From: Hexactinellida sp. DTS-2022
Taxonomy: Eukaryota; Porifera; Hexactinellida
Assembly: GCA_028753945.1 (NCBI GenBank)
Contig: JAPNXP010000002.1
Coordinates: 13,826,001-13,890,000 of the forward strand
Direction: 5' to 3'
DNA length: 64,000 bases
Each line of letters opens with the position of its first letter. Position 1 is the first letter of the stretch. Positions 56,430 through 64,000 of the stretch are shown piece after piece. The notes beneath the pieces are model-generated. The model saw only the letters and a program-made list of their open reading frames with translations. It was not told the origin of the DNA and made no database searches. Position numbers and translations under genes: made by a program.

Positions 56430-58119
56430 AAATTAACGGAACATACGCGACCTTTCAAAATTTCCTTAAAAGCAACAATTTTCGCTTTTATTGAAATATA
56501 ATGTGATTTATAGAGTATTCAGGACAGAGTTGCACGAGGGCGGGCCTCCGCCTGCGGACAGTGCTGCCCAAATTATTTTTCGGCCCGCATGTCCGCGTTG
56601 ACGACTGACTTGAATTATTTAATCGTCACGAGTACTAATTCGGGGTAACTAATTGGAAATTAGTTACTACGGAACTTAAATGAAGTTCCAGAAATTCTAA
56701 GGTACCTTTCCCCAAAATAAGTTCACTTAAACTTATGGCTACTGCTCATCTATCAGGACTTTGGCTCATTTTGAAAAATTATATACTAATAATATTTATC
56801 AAATTTAGGATTTTGAAATTATATAGGTTGGTCATGTCATGTGACTTAATATTTTTCCAAGTAGGACATCCTCAATAAATATATGCTCTCGTGATTTCGA
56901 TACTTTAAAGTACTTTTATATTATATATATTTTCATTTTCAAAATGTTTTACTATCCAAAGTGGGGTCTCTGTAATATACCTTTCCCGGTCAATTGCCTC
57001 CTTTCACCATTTTCAAGAAAAACTGTATGCTCTTATGAAACCAGTAGCTGATCAAGAAATATCGTGAGGAGGAGGATAATATGTATTTTAATATTTCTAG
57101 TATTTACTATATTAATTAGGAGAATGAGAATGACGAATAAGAATAACCCACATAAATATTGTTTTACTCTTTAAAGTAAATTCCCATATTACCAACTTCG
57201 CCTATTAGCTACTATTTTTGTAACAAAATCCGAGTTGCTAATAAAGCAACTCCACTGTAAGTAGGGTTGGCTTCCAAATATTGACTATTAATTGCTATCA
57301 AATCTAATATAATCCAATGTAAAGATACATTGTTTATAAAGTGATAATTATACCCAAAACCCGAAATTGTCCGACAATAAATCTTTTATATGACTCTATC
57401 TAATAAAATACTGGTGTCAATGACACCTTTTTGACTGCATATCTCTCTTGGGCTTCAAAAGTTGGAATATTTAATGGTATCAAATCCTATAGAAATTAAT
57501 ATGTAGTAAGCATTAATGGTCAGCACCTCTGTTTAAGGTTTTGGGCCTTGAGTCTATTATATTTTTTGGCCATTTTTGAAAATTTTGTATTTTTATCACT
57601 ACTTCCTCCTAAAACTAAATATGTCCCAATATTAAATACTTTAATGTTGTATTTAACAATAAATGAAAACCGTTCTTCCATAATTGTGTAGGTTTTACTG
57701 TGGTACTGTAATAACACCAGCAGTTGGTCCACGATCACGTAGAAGGGTCGGCACCTAATTTGAGAAGGTTTGTCATCTTAGTCCTTTTGTAATCTACGTC
57801 AGTGCGGAACTTAGCTTTCGACTCATAGTTAGAGAACAGATTGCGCACTGATTTTACGAATGCCATCAATGAAACAAGAAAAGCAACGACTATGTAGAGG
57901 TCGACCTCTGCAGCTGTAAGCTCTTCCTTCGTTGAATAACTTTTTGCAAGACTTCGACGTTGGAAAATAATTGCGAGAAAATAACTGTTTATTAATTGTT
58001 TGTTAACTCGTATTCACATCTATTGTTACATGATGGACAATTGGACATGCTACATTCATATAATTCCAATACTATCCCCCGTTCTCCAATGGCCCTTTTA
58101 TCTGCAAAACGTGTCAAGA

Positions 58120-58260
58120 GATGGTATAATGTTTCAAAGTCAAACTACTCATTGCATTTTACACCGATTACACTATGGGGTATTTTGGCATGGCACTTCT
58201 AATAATCTTGATAGCGGGAGATGTTGAACTCAATCTAGGGCCCCAATCTAAGGAAAAATC
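58120..58260 (+). mobile_element. 5' scrap of a LINE with a 2A-like peptide
   Basis: A frame ending GMALLIILIAGDVELNLGPQ has the layout of the N-terminal 2A sequences of some invertebrate LINEs (hydrophobic run, then GDVELNPGP). The motif is at 58217-58243. NPGP has become NLGP, so skipping is not expected. No reverse transcriptase follows; the frame closes soon after. Confidence 0.6.
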
Positions 58261-58594
58261 ATTTTTAACTCATCATTACATAGTCCTAGTTCGTTTAAGT
58301 GAGGATTATTCACTTATGAAGTAATTTAGGAAATATTTAGTATACTATATTGTCACATAGGCTCTCATTGAAAAAGAAGCTGATAAATGGTCACGAATCA
58401 GGGTTGATAAAAATCATGGTCAGTACATAATTATAATAGATATAGTGATAATTCTGCCGCTTATAGTGTCCCCCCCAAGCAAATCCCATACAAAATTTAT
58501 TGGTTATAGTGATATCATTATTGGATATAGTGATAATTTGTGCACAGAGCCACAGATTATACAAGAGTATTGAATTTTTGACCATCCTTGGCCC

Positions 58595-59122
58595 CAGGGT
58601 TGGGTTCAATTATAATTGTAATTAATTAATTACAATTAATTACGTTTTGTACATAATTGTAATTGTAATTGTAATTGATTATTGAAAAACTTCGTAATTG
58701 TAATTGTAATTGTAATTGAAATTTTTTGACATAATTGTAATTGTAATTAGAGTACATAATTGTAATTACGTCTTAGTTATGCCCAAAGGAAAAAGCTACG
58801 CTTACAACCCCAATTAACGTACTTATGTGTTAATTCTTAACATTATTGGTTTTGGTCACCATATTAATAGGGTAGATCCAAATAATACTTAAGATAACAA
58901 ACTTTACATTAATTATATTGAAGATATATTTTAATATAGCATCAGTTTTGTAATTATAATTGTAATTGTAATTGGGAGTAACTTCCCAATTATAACTGTA
59001 ATTATAATTATAATTGGAAATTAAAGTTGCTTGTAATTGTAATTGTAATTATAATTGCAAATTAAAACTAGTTGTAATTGTAACTGTAATTAAATATAAA
59101 AATATAATTGAACCCAACCCTG
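58595..59122. mobile_element. hAT MITE with TAATTG repeat body
   Basis: 528 bp from CAGGGTTGGGTTCAATTATA to TATAATTGAACCCAACCCTG, flanked by perfect 8-bp duplications cttggccc (58587-58594 and 59123-59130). The interior is AATTGTAATTG repeats in blocks near both ends, around about 200 bp of other AT-rich sequence. Confidence 0.9.
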
Positions 59123-59225
59123 CTTGGCCCCCATAATTCATATTTACACTATAAATATCGTTACAAGTTTAATTCTATAAGGAATTTGCTTCTACTTATG
59201 AGAATATAAGTATTGACAATGTATA

Positions 59226-59380
59226 CAAGGGCGTAGCCAGGCCAAAATCTATGGGGGGGGCAAATGTACAACCAGCGAGCGTAGCGTGCGACTTAAAGGG
59301 GGTCTGGGGGTGAAAATGGCTGATCTAGGGGGGGGGGGGGGGGGGGCAATTGCCCCCCTCCCCCCCTCCCTACGCCCATG
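59226..59380. mobile_element. hAT MITE with long G and C runs
   Basis: 155 bp from CAAGGGCGTAGCCAGG to CCCTACGCCCATG, flanked by perfect 8-bp duplications aatgtata (59218-59225 and 59381-59388). Contains a run of about 18 G followed by CAATTG and C runs, a strong hairpin or G-quadruplex former. Confidence 0.87.
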
Positions 59381-59413
59381 AATGTATACAGTCATAAATT
59401 AACTGCAGTATTA

Positions 59414-59517
59414 CAGTGGATAGAGTGATATAATGGATATAGTGATATATTGGTTATATTGATAATTTGGCCAAAAATCCCATGTCCCCACCATTATCCT
59501 ATATCCATTATGTACTG
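59414..59517. mobile_element. pogo-like MITE
   Basis: 104 bp, left CAGTGGATAGAGTGATATAA, right in reverse CAGTACATAATGGATATAGG, TA on both sides. GGATATAGTGATAAT motifs are shared with 58410-58540, a related unpaired sequence. Confidence 0.72.
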
Positions 59518-60127
59518 TATAGCTGTATTTTTTAATGATAAAAAAATGCAATTTTTTTAGTTAAATCATTTTAAAATAAATCACAGTTATATTTCAATAT
59601 TATTATCTAACTTGTTTCCTGCCTTAGCAAGTTACTACAAATACCCATAATAGTATTGTTTAAAAATTTTAACAAGCAATTTAGTAATACAAGTCATTTC
59701 AGAGTACAGTAGTTAAAAGAGCTGGTTAAACGCTGCCAGAATCATTGTGTTTGCATCATAATTAATTTTGCTCAAATATAATTGATCGGGGAGTGTATGG
59801 TTTAGATATAACAAACCTAATAGGTTAAGCCTATGCTGGAGCTAGCAATATGGCAAGTTCAGTAAGGTACAGCAGCTATAATCAGAGAACAATATCCACT
59901 GGCTTTATACCTTTATTGTTCGTCTCATTGCCTGAACATTTCCGTCATCAAATCCCTTAATATACGTATATTAAATCTCCAATTATACATAATTTTGAAT
60001 GCAGTTTTAATATTTTTATTTAATAATTATGGCTAATTAGTTACAGGAGAAAGTTAGAAGTGATAATATACTATGATAAGTGATTATATTGAGTGATGAG
60101 TCACAAACCAACTAATACAAAATTATT

Positions 60128-61080
60128 TTAAATATTATAATTGTTGCTCAAAGTAGTCAGGAACGGACTTTGTCTAGTGGATGACACTTGCAGACTAGCA
60201 ACAGTATCTATTGTTGTGCCAATGTCCATAGCTACTTGAATATAACCTAGACTTTCAAGAAATCGTCCAACATCTTGAAGTGACTGTATAGCTTCCTTAA
60301 AACTCTGCACTTTCGAGAGAGGGTTCGTCATCTATTTCAATCTCTTTATTTGACTCATCTATCCCATCTACTTCTTGTATCTCATGTCCTAGCTGTGCTA
60401 AGAAGTAATCCTCCCAAGTGTCGTCATCTAAATCCACACACACTGGAAGATCGTCCCCTCCATGCAAGTACTCGTCCAATGTACAATTTCCTTCAGCAGT
60501 CGTTGTTTCGTCAATGAGGCTCTGCAGCATACATACAACAGAATCCAAGAATGGATCTTCATAATCTTCCTCAAGTCCACATGGTACAGCATCCATTGCA
60601 CTATCTAAGACTCCAGCCTTTCTGCAACATTTGGTAATTGTTTTTGCTCTTACCATCGACCATGCCTTGGCCACCCAACCTGATTGCTACAATAATATGC
60701 ACAGACTTAACCACCTCAGTGGCAGTTTGGCATTAATTTATCTTTGAAAGAATGTATGTCAAAAACATTTAACTATAGTGAACTTTAAAGTTCTGAATTA
60801 TACCTAGGACGAGAGGCTGAAGTTTAGATGTAGTATTGGTTGGTAGAAATGTAACTTTGATATTGCTGAATTTTGTACTTAAATCCTCTGGATGACAACC
60901 TGCATTATCTATCAATAAAATAATAGAACGATTGCTAGATGACAATTGATGATTTAATTTCGTCAGAATAGTTTCCATTATCCTCCCAGTCATCCAGGCT
61001 TTCTTCTGACTGTAATAATGAACTGGCAAAAGTGATTTATCAAACACTTACAAGCATCGTGGATTTTCAGACCACCTAAT
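60128..61080 (-). pseudogene. pogo/Tigger-type (DDE_1) transposase, truncated and broken
   Basis: Minus-strand frames contain the core of a pogo/Tigger transposase: SENPRCL and KSLLPVHYYSQKKAWMTGRI, the second catalytic Asp in IILLIDNAGCHPEDL, then FLPTNTTSKLQPLVLGIIQNFK, where the third catalytic residue position reads Val-Leu instead of Leu-Asp. Next comes AKAWSMVRAKTITKCCRKAGV, then an acidic stretch and FKEAIQSLQDVGRFLESLG near the C-terminus. The 5' part is missing beyond 61080, where another repeat begins. There is an in-frame stop after PRCL and a frame change near 60310. ATTATTGTAG just before CAATCAGGTTGGGTGG (about 60690) looks like a splice acceptor. Not active. It is the only pogo-type transposase seen beside the window's many pogo-like MITEs. 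Confidence 0.8.
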
Positions 61081-61714
61081 TGTCGAGCACTGCTAATTAG
61101 TGATAGTCAATATCATATGCCAATATCTTCCTTACATGTGACTTCCTATTCGACAAAAATACATTTCTTATATCAAACTCTAACTGAAGTCGAGAATTTG
61201 AGATTATTACCATATATGGGAAAGGTGTGAAAACCGCAAAACTCGCATTCCACAAATATTTGAGATTAGGCAATTTGACCAATGGACTCCCAAAATAATA
61301 CTTCCTATATGACAATAATACATTTCCTGTGTCTAGCATTATCGGATTACGAGATATCAATAATTATGACACAATGGAGCCAAGTTCCAAGACCCGAGCT
61401 GGCAGCCTACAGTCTTTTATTAAAGTAGTCTATGGTGCAATCAGAAGGAGCACACTCCCATCCCGTCTGTGAGGGGCTTTTTTTATTGTAATTTCGGGAC
61501 AAACAAAGCCATTTTACAGAAAAAAATAACTTTACAAAACAGAGTTTGTATATAGAAAAGGTATTGGCTGATATATAGTATTCGTAAATCGTAACCAATT
61601 ATAAATTGTATAGTAGTCAGATTACAAATTTAATGGCGAATATTTTTTGGGAAAAGTATATTTAATATAAAAATAATCATAAAAATAGTAAAATGTGTGT
61701 ATTTATGTATCATC
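61081..61714. other. Short intergenic stretch between pogo fossil and NHL gene
   Basis: AT-rich with no gene. GTCGAGCACTGCT and ATAGTCAAT at 61082-61112 also occur at 56058-56095, so a small dispersed repeat abuts the truncated transposase. Confidence 0.5.
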
Positions 61715-63001
61715 TCACTCTGGGGAGAATGTCTGTAATTTGTTATTGTTCTTGCTATCTGTTGTTATAATATTACTTGAGTCATCAACTGCTATTCCTG
61801 TCAGATAAGTGAACTCCCCTTTCTCAGATCCTCCTTTCCCGAATTGAGTCATCAGTTTTCCTTCTTTTGAGAATATCTTAACTTGTTTGCTACCTCTATC
61901 TGCTACCAGTATGTTCAGTTGTTGATCTAAACAGAAACAAAAAACATCACCCGACAACAACTCTCTGTGAATAATGCATCTGTTTAGAGTGCCTTGTTTG
62001 GAGAAGGATTGAATTGGGTATTCTGATCCAGATAGCAGAACATAGAACTCTTCTCTGGCTAGTGAGATATCGCTGATACGAGTGTCTCCTTGTTTGTATT
62101 GAGTGGTTAGAGGCATGCGTCTCTCTTCAATCAATTCACGAGTTAGCACTATTAGCTCCATTCTGTTGTAAGCACCCACATATACACTAGTATCGTCTGT
62201 GTAGATTCCTGATAGAAAATAATCATAGGATTTGTGAGATTCTCTGGCCAAACTAGTTCTATTGAATTTCACAATACTACTGTAGCACTGAACATACACT
62301 GAATTGAGTAAAAAATTGATGTTTTCTGGTTCTTTAATTTGCTCGTCTGTCAGAGATTGAACCCAGTCTCCATTAAAAGTGAATATCTGTATTCTGTTAT
62401 TAGCCCTGTCAGCTACAAATATTCTACTATTCATAGAATCTATAGTTACACCCCATGGATACCTCAATTCCTTATCTCCCGTCCCTCTACCACATGTACC
62501 CCACTTGAGTATTACATTGGTATCTTCCCTGTAAGCTACATTGAGCTGTTCGCAAGCACACAGTCTCTGTATGCTCTCCCGCAGCTCGCTAGCTCTCCAG
62601 CTGAGCTTAACATAAGGAATATATGTATCCATCTCTCTTCTCACGGAGTTGATAGTTTTATCTATTTCAATGGTAGGAATTTCCGTTTGACTCAAGTCTT
62701 TGAGTAAATCTTCCAATTTTTTCTTCTGTTTGTTTATCTCTTCGATCTTTCTGTTTACTTCTTCCCTCTTGTTGTTCATTTTGGTAATCGCCTGATCCCA
62801 TATTCCCTCCAGCTCCCGGAGTACCAGCTGTGCCCTGTCTTCGATCAGCTGTTTCATTTCCCCACTCACCCTCAACACCTCCCTCTTATGCCTATCAATG
62901 ACTTCTCTCAGAGCATTCATTCTGTCCTGCAACTTGTTGCTAACTGGAACCAAGCTAGCAGGCCCCGGGGCCGAATTCCCATTGCCTGATTCGGTTGCCA
63001 T
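61715..63001 (-). CDS. Coiled-coil NHL-repeat protein (TRIM-like without RING)
   Basis: 428 residues on the minus strand, single exon, starting MATESGNGNSAPGPASLVPV. Residues about 22-115 form a long coiled coil, with the most basic part near 78-95 (NNKREEVNRKIEEINKQKKK). From about 165 on there are NHL-type beta-propeller blades: YPWGVTIDSMNSRIFVADRANNRIQIF at about 180-207, then weaker blades, then LNILVADRGSKQVKIFSKEG and ITTDSKNNNKLQTFSPE at the end. This is the coiled-coil plus NHL half of TRIM2/3/71-type proteins, but without RING or B-box, so E3 activity is not expected. Such proteins are often in large families in sponges and other invertebrates. A scaffolding, RNA- or ligand-sensing role is possible; function unknown. 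63002-63120 would be its promoter side. Confidence 0.8.
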   Translation of the reverse strand: MATESGNGNSAPGPASLVPVSNKLQDRMNALREVIDRHKREVLRVSGEMKQLIEDRAQLVLRELEGIWDQAITKMNNKREEVNRKIEEINKQKKKLEDLLKDLSQTEIPTIEIDKTINSVRREMDTYIPYVKLSWRASELRESIQRLCACEQLNVAYREDTNVILKWGTCGRGTGDKELRYPWGVTIDSMNSRIFVADRANNRIQIFTFNGDWVQSLTDEQIKEPENINFLLNSVYVQCYSSIVKFNRTSLARESHKSYDYFLSGIYTDDTSVYVGAYNRMELIVLTRELIEERRMPLTTQYKQGDTRISDISLAREEFYVLLSGSEYPIQSFSKQGTLNRCIIHRELLSGDVFCFCLDQQLNILVADRGSKQVKIFSKEGKLMTQFGKGGSEKGEFTYLTGIAVDDSSNIITTDSKNNNKLQTFSPE

Positions 63002-64000
63002 GTTGGACTAGTGTGTCTAGAGTTATGTGTGCAATAAATTCAGATTGTACACTAACATTAATCAGTGCCTATAGTTTACAGTGACCAACGACATACTGTA
63101 TTAGCTATCTCAGTTGTTTAGATGGTTGTTTGTGGCAGGCACGTAGCTACGGGGGGGCGAGTGCCCCCCCAAAAGTACTTCTCGCCCACCCCCCACCCCA
63201 AGATAAGTTTGGGAAGTGAACGTTATAGTAAATAGACTCGAATTTACTTCAACTCATGGTTAAAACTATCAACTGCATGGTTAAAACTGTGGTTGTATAA
63301 GATTCGCTAACACAATGTGGTTGTATAAGATACGCTAACATAATGTGGTTGTATAATATACGCTAACACAATGTGGTTGTATAATATACGCTAACTCCAT
63401 AGATCCACCGCTCTATATCAGAAAGCGCAGCTCTGCTATCAACGCCCCCACCCCCCTGCGACGGATTTAACCTAATATACCCAATGCTATGCGACCTATA
63501 CGACGTGTCCTGTCACGAGGAAGTTCTATAGGACATCGAGAACGCCTATTTTTCGCGCGGTAGGAAATGCTTTCTCTCTCAGACTTCTCTCATTTGCTCG
63601 CCAAGGACCTACTGCCTGTAATAGCCGCAATGGAGTATAACCAGTATTTCAACGGACTCCGTCTAGTTGATACCAAACTAACCACCGAGGGAATAGAAGT
63701 GATATATTGTTTAATTTATACAGTAGAACCTCGGTAGAACGAACACGGTTAATATGTGCACTATTTCAGTCCCCTTCTAAGCCTTTTCAATACAAATGAC
63801 ATTTGTTAATAGGACTAGTAAACGAGTATACCAACTGATATGATTCTAAACCACTATCAAAAATTTCAATGTACTCGCCTGGAGTTTATACACCGATCCC
63901 ACCTTTATGGAAGTTTGTTAATGCCTGTGGCGAAAGATTCATTGGGGGTACCCCTTTCCCATAGTTCTACCACCGACCTCAGGGTACTAAACACCTTAAA
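63002..64000. other. Intergenic end of window
   Basis: No gene seen. 63139-63200 looks like one end of a hAT MITE (GGCACGTAGCTACGGGGGGG, with a C-run following). 63289-63395 is a 28-bp tandem repeat. 63721-63815 resembles 52045-52140 (AGAACCTC-GTAGAACGAACA, then CCCCTTC-AAGCCTTTT), a diverged pogo-like MITE half. Confidence 0.55.
63289..63395. repeat. 28-bp tandem repeat, about 3.8 copies
   Basis: Unit GTGGTTGTATAAGATACGCT followed by AACACAAT, with few differences between copies. Confidence 0.85.

Larger units (their letters stand above)
55557..60127. other. Intergenic region with MITEs and a LINE scrap
   Basis: No host gene seen. It holds a pogo-like MITE with a perfect palindrome (55759-55976), a hAT-like element (56123-56429), long AT-rich sequence, the 2A-bearing 5' scrap of a LINE (58120-58260), a TAATTG-filled hAT element (58595-59122), a hAT MITE (59226-59380) and a pogo-like MITE (59414-59517). 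Confidence 0.6.

Noticed and set aside
56258-56494. 78-codon ORF
   Set aside because: It overlaps the end of a hAT-like MITE and has no recognisable protein features.

Overview
The window looks like AT-rich, repeat-rich nuclear DNA of an early-branching animal. A sponge is my best guess, but that rests on gene content and style: SUSD2-like surface protein, coiled-coil/NHL protein, 2A-like peptides in transposon proteins and very dense small DNA transposons. No single marker proves it. The host genes are strikingly intron-poor. GNPTAB shows two coding exons, NUP107 three, and the SUSD2-like, NAXD, caspase, DRAM and POT genes appear as single coding exons.

Layout. 1-2.9 kb is transposon debris. 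2946-4868 is a POT/SLC15-like transporter. 5-7.3 kb is a nest of hAT-type MITEs. 8.1-11.2 kb (minus) is a four-exon cathepsin L-like gene whose catalytic Cys is Gly. 11.9-16 kb is intergenic with MITEs, including a repeat-filled hAT MITE inserted in an element that carries a hammerhead-ribozyme-like motif. 16.2-22.0 kb is bounded by two diverged direct repeats. It holds a hidden two-exon small membrane protein gene, a broken Mutator-like transposase gene with an N-terminal 2A-like peptide and a C-terminal PHD finger, and a small basic ORF. 23.8 kb is an MPPED-type metallophosphoesterase, 25.8-30.0 kb GNPTAB, 30.9 kb NAXD, 32.7 kb a caspase, and 35.8 kb a DRAM/TMEM150-family protein. 36.6-45.2 kb is gene-poor, with hAT and Helitron fossils, retroposon tails and a 1.6-kb foldback element. 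45.3-48.8 kb is a SUSD2/mucin-4-like surface protein. 50.6-55.6 kb is NUP107. 55.6-61.1 kb has MITEs, a LINE 5' scrap and a broken pogo/Tigger transposase. 61.7-63.0 kb (minus) is a coiled-coil/NHL protein.

The host genes are unrelated housekeeping, lysosomal, cell-death and surface genes with no operon-like logic. GNPTAB (mannose-6-phosphate tagging), the cathepsin-like protein and the DRAM-family protein all concern the lysosome/autophagy system, but this may be chance.

The main structure beyond genes is mobile DNA: about 20 hAT-type elements, many with 8-bp target duplications, about eight TA-flanked pogo-like MITEs, and a TA-flanked CCTTATTATAGG family. A recurring design is a TIR-bounded element whose whole body is a short tandem repeat, with a different unit in each element. 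Exon joins were worked out by eye from splice sites and reading phase.
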